A stretch of 33,183 nt of DNA from Gammaproteobacteria bacterium. GTDB taxonomy: Bacteria > Pseudomonadota > Gammaproteobacteria > Steroidobacterales > Steroidobacteraceae. The notes below the pieces were generated by a model. The model did not search any database. It was given only the letters and a program-made list of their open reading frames with translations, and was not told where the DNA came from. Location of the stretch: NCBI GenBank assembly GCA_028293805.1, contig JAQGOC010000377.1, positions 1-33,183 on the forward strand, read 5' to 3'. Both the position numbers and the translations under genes were made by a program. Shown here piece after piece: positions 6,706-14,336 of this stretch (position 1 is the first letter of the stretch; each line of letters begins with the position of its first letter).

Positions 6706-9243
6706 ATGCAAACATCCCGGCTGCTGTTGATCACGTGCGCCGCTGCGCTTGCAACGGCTTCAGGTGTCGCAGGCACGACGCCCGCCGGCGCGGCAGCGGA
6801 CACGGATTGGCCGTACATCGGGCGCAACAGCGAGGCCCAGCATTTCAGTCCTCTCGCTCAGATCAACGACCACAATGTTCAGAAGCTAGGCCTGGCCTGG
6901 TATGCCGACATCGACTCCCAGGACGGCCTCGTGGGTAATCCCCTGGTAGCCGGCGGAGTCGTTTATCAAACCGGCCCCGGAGCACGCATCTACGCCCACG
7001 ACGTGCGTACCGGGCACCAGCTGTGGACGTTCGATCCGCAATCCAAGTTTGTAGGCGCGATTGCGACCTACTTCGGCAACCGATACACACGCGGGCTCGC
7101 GCTTTGGCACGACTACGTCTACGTCGGTACGGGGGATTGTCGACTGGTGGCCGTCGACGGGCACACTGGCCACGAAGTGTGGGAAGCGCAGGCGTGCGAT
7201 CCAAAAGAGGCCGACACGATCACGGGCGCGCCACGGGTGGGCTCGGACAAGATCTATATCGGCAATTCGGACATCGATGCTGGCGCCAACCGAGGACACG
7301 TCGACGCGTTCGATGCCGCGACCGGCCGGCATTTGTGGCGCTTCTATACGATTCCGGGCGATCCGTCCAAGGGCTTCGAATCGAAAGCCATGGAGATGGC
7401 GGCCAAGACTTGGGGGGACGAGTGGTGGAAAAGCACCGGAGGCGGCAGCGTCTGGGAGGCTTTCACTTACGATCCGGTGCTGAACCTGCTGTACATCGGC
7501 ACGGATGGCGCGAAACCGCTCAATCCGCTCGAGCGCGGCGCCCATCGGGGCGACGAGTTGTTCACCAACTCCATAGTAGCGGTGAACGCCGACACCGGCG
7601 AATACGTCTGGCACTACCAGACGACGCCGAATGATGCGTGGGATTTCAATTCGAGCCTGCACATCGTAGTTGCCGATATGGCCATCGGGGGCGTCAAGCG
7701 CCGTGTGGTCATGCAGGCTCCGAAGAATGGATTCTTCTATGTGCTCGACGCGAAAACCGGCAAGCTCCTGTCAGCGCAAAACTTCGTTCCTGTTAATTGG
7801 GCCTCCGGCATAGACATGAAGACCGGGCGCCCGATAGAGCTGCCCGAAGCGCGCTACTACGCCCGACCGAACAAGCAGGCGGTCGTCGTGCCTGGGCCTC
7901 TTGGCGCGCACAACTGGCACGCCATGAGCTACGACCCGCTGACCGGCCTTGTCTACATTCCAGCCATGGAAACGGCCGCTTTATGGGAGGTGACCACGGG
8001 ACCGAGCACGGTGCTCATCGGCGGCGGGCACTTGCACATCGACCAGGGAATCGGCCGAGACACCCGCGTGGATAGCAAGATCAGCGGGAAATTGATCGCC
8101 TGGGATCCCCGCACTCAGAAGGCGCGCTGGCATCAGGATCTCGAGCTGCCGATCAACGGCGGCGTGTTGTCGACCGCCGGCAATCTGGTGTTCCAGGCGA
8201 CCGCGACCGGCGACGTGTTCGCCTATCAGGCCGATACCGGCAAGCGAGTCTGGTCGATGTATACGGGATCGGCTGCGCAGGCCGCGCCCACCACGGTGAT
8301 GATCGACGGCGAGCAGCTGATTCTCTTTCCCATCGGCGCTGGCGGCGCCATGTCGAATTGGGCTCAGTTCGCCTCCAACGAAAAGTCCCGGGGTCCGTCC
8401 CGACTGCTGGCATTCAAGCTGGGCGGAACAGTCGAGCTGCCGCCGTACCGCCATAGCGAGATATTTCCACGGCCTCCGCGTTCGCGGCCCGATGCCAAGC
8501 TGGCGCGAAAGGGTGCTGGTCTGTTTGAAGACAAGGGCTGCGTGGCATGCCATGGAGAGGCGGCGATTCGCGATACGGGCCGCGTGCCCGACCTCCGCAA
8601 GGCTTCTGCGGAGGTACACGACACATTCGCGGCGATCGTTCTCGGCGGTCGGGCAGCGAAAGGGATGCCATCGTTTGCGGGCGCGGCGAGCGCGGACGAC
8701 TTGGCAGCGCTGCAGGCGTTTGTCCTTTATCAGGCATGGAATGCCTATGACGCTCAGGAAGCAATCAAGGCTAAGCCTCGCGCGGACGCGGCGAGCGCCG
8801 CGGATACGGCGAACTCCACGGTGCCAGCCAGGTCCCCCGCAGGGAAGACGCCGTTACTACTTAACGGCCAGATGCAATCGACAAAGGGATTCACGCCCTT
8901 GCCGCCCTGGCCTACCAGCATGGTGAAGTGGGGCGACGAGCATCACGCTTTGCGGACAGTGTACAGCGGTGAATTCACCGTAGACCTGTATGAGGCGAGC
9001 GACGGCGAGGTCGAGGTTGTGGATCAACCTTACGACGAGTTCGTACACGTCCTACACGGCTTTTGCACGCTGACTCCCCAGGGAGGCAAGCCACAAACGT
9101 ACCAGGTCGGGGACGTGTTTGTCGTGCCAAAGGGGTTCACCGGAACCTGGGAGGGCAGGCAAGGATTCCGCGAGCTGATTGTGATCGAGACGAGCGCCTA
9201 CAAGCGCGCCGTAGCGGCAATTTTTCCCGATGCCAAGAAATGA
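6706..9243 (+). CDS. PQQ-dependent quinohemoprotein dehydrogenase with C-terminal cupin domain
   Basis: 845 aa, three domains after a signal peptide (cleavage near residues 30-32). Residues about 34-575 form the eight-bladed PQQ propeller, opening with DWPYIGRNSEAQHFSPL and carrying repeated W-motifs such as DAATGRHLWRF and DADTGEYVW; D313 in PNDAWDF is the likely catalytic Asp. Residues about 597-685 are cytochrome c: CVACH (612-616) with axial Met654 in KGMPSF. Residues about 735-830 match a cupin_3/DUF861-like domain (DEFVHVLHG then GDVFVVPKGFTGTWEG). PQQ-cytochrome c fusions are type II alcohol dehydrogenases oxidising alcohols in the periplasm; the added cupin is unusual. The residue two after D313 is Asn, not the Asp typical of lanthanide enzymes, and no adjacent Cys pair is seen. 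The gene starts 4 bp after the TonB receptor stop and overlaps the MFS gene by 14 bp. Confidence 0.92.
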   Translation: MQTSRLLLITCAAALATASGVAGTTPAGAAADTDWPYIGRNSEAQHFSPLAQINDHNVQKLGLAWYADIDSQDGLVGNPLVAGGVVYQTGPGARIYAHDVRTGHQLWTFDPQSKFVGAIATYFGNRYTRGLALWHDYVYVGTGDCRLVAVDGHTGHEVWEAQACDPKEADTITGAPRVGSDKIYIGNSDIDAGANRGHVDAFDAATGRHLWRFYTIPGDPSKGFESKAMEMAAKTWGDEWWKSTGGGSVWEAFTYDPVLNLLYIGTDGAKPLNPLERGAHRGDELFTNSIVAVNADTGEYVWHYQTTPNDAWDFNSSLHIVVADMAIGGVKRRVVMQAPKNGFFYVLDAKTGKLLSAQNFVPVNWASGIDMKTGRPIELPEARYYARPNKQAVVVPGPLGAHNWHAMSYDPLTGLVYIPAMETAALWEVTTGPSTVLIGGGHLHIDQGIGRDTRVDSKISGKLIAWDPRTQKARWHQDLELPINGGVLSTAGNLVFQATATGDVFAYQADTGKRVWSMYTGSAAQAAPTTVMIDGEQLILFPIGAGGAMSNWAQFASNEKSRGPSRLLAFKLGGTVELPPYRHSEIFPRPPRSRPDAKLARKGAGLFEDKGCVACHGEAAIRDTGRVPDLRKASAEVHDTFAAIVLGGRAAKGMPSFAGAASADDLAALQAFVLYQAWNAYDAQEAIKAKPRADAASAADTANSTVPARSPAGKTPLLLNGQMQSTKGFTPLPPWPTSMVKWGDEHHALRTVYSGEFTVDLYEASDGEVEVVDQPYDEFVHVLHGFCTLTPQGGKPQTYQVGDVFVVPKGFTGTWEGRQGFRELIVIETSAYKRAVAAIFPDAKK

Positions 9244-10567
9244 CCAGTCAGCGTGCGCGGAGGCGCGCACGCTGCGCGCGGTGAGCGTCAGGCTGCTGCC
9301 GCTCCTCTTCGTCCTCTACATATTCAACGTCCTCGATCGAACCAACGTCGCTATCGCGGCGCTGCAGATGAATCACGAGCTGAGCTTCAGTCCGGCAGCG
9401 TTTGGAATCGGCGCGGGAATATTTTTTCTGGGCTACTCGCTGTTCGAAGTGCCGAGCAACCTGATTCTCGCCCGCGTCGGTGCGCGACGTTGGATCGCCT
9501 CCATCATGATTACGTGGGGTATGCTGGCTAGCGCCATGATGTTCGTGCACACGACGACGCAGTTCTATGTGCTGCGGTTCTTCATCGGAGTGGCGGAGGC
9601 GGGTTTTTTTCCGGGAGTCATCTTCTATCTGGGCCAATGGTTTCCAGCGGCGCAACGAGCCACGGCGACGTCGCGCTTCATGATCGCAATCCCCCTCGCT
9701 GCCGCCTTCGGGGGGCCGCTCGGCGGGGCGCTGCTGGGGCTCCGCGGGCTGTGGCATCTCTCAGGATGGCAATGGCTGTTCGTCATCGAGGGAATCCCGT
9801 CCGTGATCCTGGGCGTCGTCACTTTGACGTACTTGCAGGACACGCCGCAGAAGGCGCGCTGGCTATCAACGGAACAACGTGCCTGGCTTGTCGATCGCAT
9901 TCGGTCGGATAGTGCGCGCTCCGTGACTGCGCACGGTCGACCCACCCTGCAGGCGATCGCCCATCCACTGGTATGGATCCTTGCGCTCCCCTATTTCCTG
10001 GCGCTGACGGTGTGGTACGGCTACGTGTTCTGGGCTCCACTCGTGGTCAGCGAAGCACTTCACTCGAGCAACGGCGTGACGGGGCAGATCATCGGCGCGA
10101 TCGCGGCGTTGTCCGCGGTGGCGATGCTGGCCGCCGGGGCAAGCTCGGATCGACACTCGGAACGGTACTTGCACGCCGCATTTGGAATCGGCCTGGCCGG
10201 GATCGGCTTCCTCGGGGCCGCGCTCATTCCGCAGCCGCTGCTGCGGGTCGCGGCATTGGGACTCGTATCCATAGGCTCCTTGGGTTTCCTGGTGCCCTTC
10301 TGGTGTCTGCCAACGATGCTCTTCAGTGGAACGACGGCGGCGGTGGGGATCGCGCTCGTGAACTCGATCGGGAGCATCGGGGGCTTCGTCGGGCCGGGCA
10401 TCATCGGCGCAATGAAGAATGGCTCTACCGGAGATACTCGTTCGTTCACTCTTCTGGGCATCACGGCGCTGATAGCGAGCGCGCTATGCGTCGCAGCACG
10501 TTCTTTTGCGGCTTTCCGGTCGCCGTTTTCGGCAGCGGCCCGAAGATCACCCGCTTCGGAGCCTTGA
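9230..10567 (+). CDS. MFS transporter, anion:cation symporter (ACS) type
   Basis: 445 aa with about 12 hydrophobic segments. The first helix carries LFVLYIFNVLDRTNVAIAAL (26-45), the D-R-x-N signature of the ACS family (phthalate, tartrate, glucarate and other organic anions), and helix 2 has GYSLFEVPSNLIL (69-81), also typical. It sits in the inner membrane and probably imports the acid made by, or related to, the upstream PQQ dehydrogenase; the substrate is inferred. The start overlaps the PQQ gene by 14 bp, a sign of translational coupling. Its 3' end overlaps the convergent acyl-CoA ligase by 107 bp, so the predicted last helix (residues 407-429) is encoded opposite the ligase C-terminus. 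Confidence 0.92.
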   Translation: MPRNDQSACAEARTLRAVSVRLLPLLFVLYIFNVLDRTNVAIAALQMNHELSFSPAAFGIGAGIFFLGYSLFEVPSNLILARVGARRWIASIMITWGMLASAMMFVHTTTQFYVLRFFIGVAEAGFFPGVIFYLGQWFPAAQRATATSRFMIAIPLAAAFGGPLGGALLGLRGLWHLSGWQWLFVIEGIPSVILGVVTLTYLQDTPQKARWLSTEQRAWLVDRIRSDSARSVTAHGRPTLQAIAHPLVWILALPYFLALTVWYGYVFWAPLVVSEALHSSNGVTGQIIGAIAALSAVAMLAAGASSDRHSERYLHAAFGIGLAGIGFLGAALIPQPLLRVAALGLVSIGSLGFLVPFWCLPTMLFSGTTAAVGIALVNSIGSIGGFVGPGIIGAMKNGSTGDTRSFTLLGITALIASALCVAARSFAAFRSPFSAAARRSPASEP

Positions 10568-12020
10568 ACCGCGCGAGTACGGCGCGCACGTGCTCGATCA
10601 ACTCCTGCTCGCTCACGACCGCTGCGTCCTTCGTCGTGACGAATGCCACGGGAATTTCGCCCCATTTCTCGTCGGGCGCGGCGACTACCGCTGCCTCGAG
10701 AATCAGGGGATGCGTTGCCAACACGCGCTCTACTTCGACGGATGAGATGTTTTCTCCACCGGAAATGATGATGTCCTTGGCTCGGTCCTTGATTTCAATG
10801 TACCCATCCGGATGCATGACCCCGAGGTCGCCGGTCCGGAACCACCCGTCCGGGCAGGCTGCTTCCGTCGCCATCGTGTCGCGATAGTAGCCCAGCATCA
10901 CGTTATTCCCGCGGAGTGCGATTTCCCCGATCGCCGCTGCATCGGAAGGCACGTCACGCCCGTCAGTGTCGACTACGCGGATTTGCTGGGAGATGACGTT
11001 GCCCACGCCCTGCCGCGCCTTCAGCATTGCCCGCGCCGCGCTACCGAGCTTGCTCCAGTCGCTGCGCCATTCGCACACCACGGCAGGTCCGAATGTCTCG
11101 GTCAAGCCGTAAAGATGGGTGACGTCCATTCCTAGCTCCGCGAGCCGTTCCAACAGCGCCGGCGAGGGCGGCGCTCCTCCGGTCGCGACGTGGACAGGAC
11201 GCGGCGGCTTACCCCTGCCCGCCTCCGCATCCCAGATCGTCATCGCAAGAACCGTAGGCGCCGCACACAAATGCGTAATCCCGGACTCTCGGATATGGCC
11301 CCAGATCACGGCTGGCGCGGGACTGCGAAGGCAGTGATGCACACCGCCAACCGCGGTGACACCCCAAGTGAAGGTCCAGCCGTTGCAGTGAAACATCGGC
11401 AGGGTCCACAGGTAGTGGGAATCGCCGTCCAGCTGCATGTGAAGCGCCATGGCCAATGCCTGCAGGTATGCACCTCGATGGTGATACATCACACCCTTGG
11501 GATGCCCGGTGGTTCCGCTGGTGTAGTTGATGGCCAGCAACTGTCGCTCGTCGGTGACCTGCGCCGAGTACGGCGTCGCTCCGGCGATTTTCGCCTCGAT
11601 TTCGTCGTCCGCACCGCCCGCGCGCAGCATCTTGAGCCCGGTGGCAACTTGCCGCGCGCATTCGGCCCCGGCGGCTGCAAGCTCATGGTCGTAGATCAAT
11701 ACGGTGCAACCCGCGTGACCGAGTATGTAAGCGAGGTCAGAGGCCGTAGCGCGAGTGTTCAAGGCCACCAGCACGCCGCCGGCGAACGGCACTGCGTAGT
11801 GAGCCAGGAGCATGATGTGCGTGTTGCCGGCAAGAACACCGATTCGATCGCCGGGCTTTACGCCCGACGCCCGCAATGCACCCGCGAGCTTCAATGCGCG
11901 CTCGAGAAACTGTGCATAGGTGTAACGGGTCTCGGCATCGATCACCGCGACGCGGTCGCCGAAGACGCGCGCAGAGCGCCACAGAAATGCGGTCGGAGTC
12001 AGCGGCTCGAAGCTAATCAC
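10461..12020 (-). CDS. AMP-forming acyl-CoA ligase (medium-chain/DmdB-like)
   Basis: 519 aa. The ATP-binding loop YTSGTTGHPKG is at 166-176, LYGLTETFGP forms the second core motif, and GWFRTGDLG, KDRAKDIIISGGENIS and the C-terminal TATGKPQK (catalytic Lys503) follow. The overall pattern (FHCNGWTFTW, SGGENISSVEVE) resembles ligases for short/medium or aryl-alkyl acids. The start is GTG at 12020, eight bases inside the DUF35 gene (GTGATTAG), with AAGGA about 8 nt upstream. It is the last gene of a ten-gene minus-strand run and probably activates an acid intermediate or the released side chain. The exact substrate is unknown. Confidence 0.93.
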   Translation of the reverse strand: MISFEPLTPTAFLWRSARVFGDRVAVIDAETRYTYAQFLERALKLAGALRASGVKPGDRIGVLAGNTHIMLLAHYAVPFAGGVLVALNTRATASDLAYILGHAGCTVLIYDHELAAAGAECARQVATGLKMLRAGGADDEIEAKIAGATPYSAQVTDERQLLAINYTSGTTGHPKGVMYHHRGAYLQALAMALHMQLDGDSHYLWTLPMFHCNGWTFTWGVTAVGGVHHCLRSPAPAVIWGHIRESGITHLCAAPTVLAMTIWDAEAGRGKPPRPVHVATGGAPPSPALLERLAELGMDVTHLYGLTETFGPAVVCEWRSDWSKLGSAARAMLKARQGVGNVISQQIRVVDTDGRDVPSDAAAIGEIALRGNNVMLGYYRDTMATEAACPDGWFRTGDLGVMHPDGYIEIKDRAKDIIISGGENISSVEVERVLATHPLILEAAVVAAPDEKWGEIPVAFVTTKDAAVVSEQELIEHVRAVLARFKAPKRVIFGPLPKTATGKPQKNVLRRIARSLSAP

Positions 12021-12348
12021 TGTGAAGCATCCTTACAAACTTCGGTGGCGCATTCAAATCCGTACGCTCGATCTCGATCTGCTGCCCTATGGTCAGCTCA
12101 ACGGGAACCCGTACCATCATGCGCACGCCATACCCAACGTCTACCAATGCAATTCCGTACGGCAAGTCCTCTGAGCAATCTCCAGATGGGGGGCGATGGA
12201 CGACAGTGAACGACCACACGACCGCGGCACCGCTGACTTCCCGTGGTGAGACATTGCTCGATCCGCATTTGGCACAAAAACCGCGAGGCAGCGCATCGCC
12301 AGACCCGCATTGCGCGCACGTCTCGAGCAGGACTCTACAGCCGCCCAT
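12013..12348 (-). CDS. DUF35 OB-fold protein with rubredoxin-like zinc ribbon
   Basis: 111 aa from the ATG at 12348, with GGGGAG 8 nt upstream; an upstream TTG in the same frame overlaps the thiolase stop and has no ribosome site. Four cysteines (C11-x2-C14 and C25-x2-C28) form the zinc ribbon, followed by an OB-fold with VVWSFTVVH and PYGIALVDV typical of the family. DUF35 proteins act as obligatory partners of thiolase-fold enzymes; in steroid side-chain breakdown the DUF35 part of ChsH2 activates the aldolase Ltp2. The gene directly follows a thiolase-like gene lacking the nucleophilic Cys, which fits that pairing. The pairing is family knowledge and context; the reaction here is inferred. 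Confidence 0.9.
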   Translation of the reverse strand: MGGCRVLLETCAQCGSGDALPRGFCAKCGSSNVSPREVSGAAVVWSFTVVHRPPSGDCSEDLPYGIALVDVGYGVRMMVRVPVELTIGQQIEIERTDLNAPPKFVRMLHSD

Positions 12349-12362
12349 CAGTGATTCTCCCC

Positions 12363-13511
12363 TCAACCCAAGGCTTCCAGCACCAGGCTGACGTGAGCTG
12401 ACAATACTCCTCCTTCAACATGGGTGAAGGCCACACGCGGTGCCGGGAAGATTTGCCGCGCACCCGCTTCTCCACGCAACTGCGCCATCGCCTCGGCGAC
12501 GACCGCCATGCCGCCGCCTACGCCGCAATGACCGTGCGATAGCACTCCGCCGTCCAGGTTCAATGGATACTGCCCATCCTGGGAAAAGCGACCCTCCGCG
12601 GCGTTGCGGCCGGCGCGCCCCGGTTGCGCGAAGCCCGTCGATTCCAGCAGCATGGCGACAGTCGCCGTGAAGCTGTCATAGATTCCGAGATAACCCACGT
12701 CCGCGATCGTCCGCCCCGCTCGTGCGAGCGCCTGTCCGGCCGCTCGCCGCGCACCGCATGTCACGTCGGCGGGTGCACTCGAAATGTGTTGGTGCGTGTG
12801 CGCTTCTCCCCAACCTGCAATCGGCAAACAACGGTCCGAGTGGGCATTGCGCGAGACCACGAAGGCCGCCGCGCCATCTGAAATCGGGCAACAATCCAAC
12901 AGTTTCAGCGGTGGAGCGATGGGACGCGAGGCAAGGACCGTTTCGACGTCAATCGGCGCTCGCAAGTGTGCGCCCGGATGCGCGCCTGCGTGCCGTCGCA
13001 TCAACACGGCGAGCTCGGCAAGATCGCGCTCCGTACAGCCCGTGTCGTGCAGATACCTGGCGGCTAGCAAAGCATAGTAAGCCGGAACCGTCGCGCCAGT
13101 GGGTACCTCCAGAGTCGGATGGCCGACCTGTGCCAGTGTCTTGACCGTATCGTTCCGGGTTTGACCCGTCAGTCTGTTTTCGCCAGCCACGACCAGAATA
13201 TTGTCTGCAGCAGCCGCGACGGCGAGGTGACGTGCCAGAACCAGCATCATCGCGCCAGTCGCGCCGCCGGCCTGTGCGGCATGGGCGTGCTGCGGTTGCA
13301 GCCCGTAGTGTTCGGCAAATACATTTGCCAACATCAGATGGGGCATCGTTGTCGCGTACCCCACGATCAACCCACCGATGTCGTTTCGTTCCAGCCCGGC
13401 GTCCGCAAGCGCAGCGTCGGCCGCGGCTGTCATCAATCCGAGCGGCGTTGATCCCTCAAAACGCCCAAATGGAGTCAATCCGACACCGCAGATGAACGAC
13501 CGATCGCTCAC
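12363..13511 (-). CDS. Thiolase-fold protein lacking the nucleophilic Cys; probable Ltp2-like aldolase
   Basis: 382 aa from a GTG at 13511 that overlaps the MaoC stop by four bases (GTGA), with AGGAGG just ahead. The frame extends further upstream, but that part overlaps MaoC and is Arg-rich. The SCP2-thiolase fold is seen in ICGVGLTPFGRFEG, YDSFTATVAMLLE (278-290) and LNLDGGVLSHGHCGVGGG (317-334, H328 in the GH motif). The segment that holds the catalytic Cys in true thiolases reads AQAGGATGAMM (79-89), with Gly83 at the Cys position, so Claisen thiolysis is unlikely. Cys-less relatives such as Ltp2, with a DUF35 partner, cleave beta-hydroxy-acyl-CoAs by retro-aldol chemistry and use Tyr residues; Y278 is a candidate. 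Neighbours are two hotdog proteins upstream and DUF35 downstream. Confidence 0.88.
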   Translation of the reverse strand: MSDRSFICGVGLTPFGRFEGSTPLGLMTAAADAALADAGLERNDIGGLIVGYATTMPHLMLANVFAEHYGLQPQHAHAAQAGGATGAMMLVLARHLAVAAAADNILVVAGENRLTGQTRNDTVKTLAQVGHPTLEVPTGATVPAYYALLAARYLHDTGCTERDLAELAVLMRRHAGAHPGAHLRAPIDVETVLASRPIAPPLKLLDCCPISDGAAAFVVSRNAHSDRCLPIAGWGEAHTHQHISSAPADVTCGARRAAGQALARAGRTIADVGYLGIYDSFTATVAMLLESTGFAQPGRAGRNAAEGRFSQDGQYPLNLDGGVLSHGHCGVGGGMAVVAEAMAQLRGEAGARQIFPAPRVAFTHVEGGVLSAHVSLVLEALG

Positions 13512-13942
13512 GCCCCTCCTCGCCGCGGAACCGCCCACGTGCCTCCTCGCTGCAAAACCACGACGACTTCCGCGGCGCATTGACCGTCTTCGTTTCGTAC
13601 CACGAATTCATAACTAAGCGCACTGGGCGTCACCTCGACCAGATGACCTTCGATTGTGGGTGCGGAGCCGACACTGACGGGCCGCACGAATTTGACCTGC
13701 GCGCGCCCACCCTCGAGTGCCCGGGCATCGAGAGCTGCTTCCAGGGCTTGCCATATCGGCGCGATCACGAGCGTGCCGAACGCGATCGGGTGCCCGAAGG
13801 TGGTGCCGGCAGCAAAGCCCCCATCCGTGTGGATGGGATTGTGGTCGTTCGTCAGCTCGGCGTAGATGGCGATATCCGACTTGGTAATTCGCCGCGGAGG
13901 AACGCAGATCGGGCTCGGAAGCAGCGCATCGGACCCGTCCAT
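13508..13942 (-). CDS. MaoC-like (R)-specific enoyl-CoA hydratase, catalytic subunit
   Basis: 144 aa. The hotdog-fold hydratase-2 motif YAELTNDHNPIHTD (27-40) has the catalytic D33 and H38 pair, and FGHPIAFGTL follows as in active MaoC hydratases. It would add water to a 2-enoyl-CoA. It starts 4 bp after another hotdog gene that lacks these residues, suggesting an alpha2beta2 enzyme like ChsH1-ChsH2 in cholesterol side-chain degradation. Its stop overlaps the thiolase-like GTG start, so hydratase and presumed aldolase are translationally coupled. The substrate is unknown. Confidence 0.9.
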   Translation of the reverse strand: MDGSDALLPSPICVPPRRITKSDIAIYAELTNDHNPIHTDGGFAAGTTFGHPIAFGTLVIAPIWQALEAALDARALEGGRAQVKFVRPVSVGSAPTIEGHLVEVTPSALSYEFVVRNEDGQCAAEVVVVLQRGGTWAVPRRGGA

Positions 13943-13946
13943 TCTT

Positions 13947-14336
13947 TCAGGCCGCCCACAGAAGTTTCATGGTGCCCTGCAGGTGAACTACCCCCGCCCC
14001 GCTGCACACCCGACTGTCGAACCAAACCCACCGCCGGTCCCACTTCAGCTCCTTGCGAAGACAGGTCAGTGAAATCACGATGTCTGCGCGCGCAGGCACC
14101 GCAGGGCCCCATGCAAGCGACTGCTCCGCGTGCACATTGCCTTTCGGCCGTTCGCCCAGAATTTCGACGTAGCCGCGCATCATCAACGCGTTGACCAGTC
14201 CCCAAGGCAGCCTGTCGGCCGCCGCCGCCAGGGCATCGGGAAACAACACCTCCCATTGAGCGAGACGTTCGGTGTCTGCCAGCACACGGATCTCCCCGAG
14301 GAGCTTGTCGGGCTCCAGGCGATCGAAAGTCAGCAC
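13947..14336 (-). CDS. Hotdog-fold (MaoC-like) protein without catalytic residues; presumed hydratase partner
   Basis: 129 aa from a GTG at 14336 that overlaps the stop of the preceding synthetase gene (GTGCTGA). The same frame is open far upstream to 14939, but there it merely shadows the synthetase. The sequence VLTFDRLEPDKLLGEIRVLA begins the protein, and GNVHAEQSLAWGPAVPARA and the C-terminal VVHLQGTMKLLWAA look like a MaoC/FAS-dehydratase N-terminal-type hotdog. No D-x4-H motif is visible. Pairing of an inactive hotdog with an active one is known from heteromeric hydratases. Only 4 bp separate it from the active MaoC gene. The family call is moderately sure; the function is inferred from position. 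Confidence 0.75.
   Translation of the reverse strand: MLTFDRLEPDKLLGEIRVLADTERLAQWEVLFPDALAAAADRLPWGLVNALMMRGYVEILGERPKGNVHAEQSLAWGPAVPARADIVISLTCLRKELKWDRRWVWFDSRVCSGAGVVHLQGTMKLLWAA

Noticed and set aside
5178-6827. A 549-codon open frame on the minus strand
   Set aside because: It lies entirely opposite the TonB receptor and PQQ start, is rich in Arg/Val/Gly without any domain, and is a typical GC-rich antisense shadow.
7630-7660. Lanthanide-dependent PQQ enzyme
   Set aside because: The residue two after the catalytic Asp313 is Asn315, not the Asp usually found in lanthanide-using enzymes.
12363-13511. Ordinary acetyl-CoA acetyltransferase
   Set aside because: The nucleophilic Cys position is Gly83 and a DUF35 partner follows, so thiolysis is not supported.
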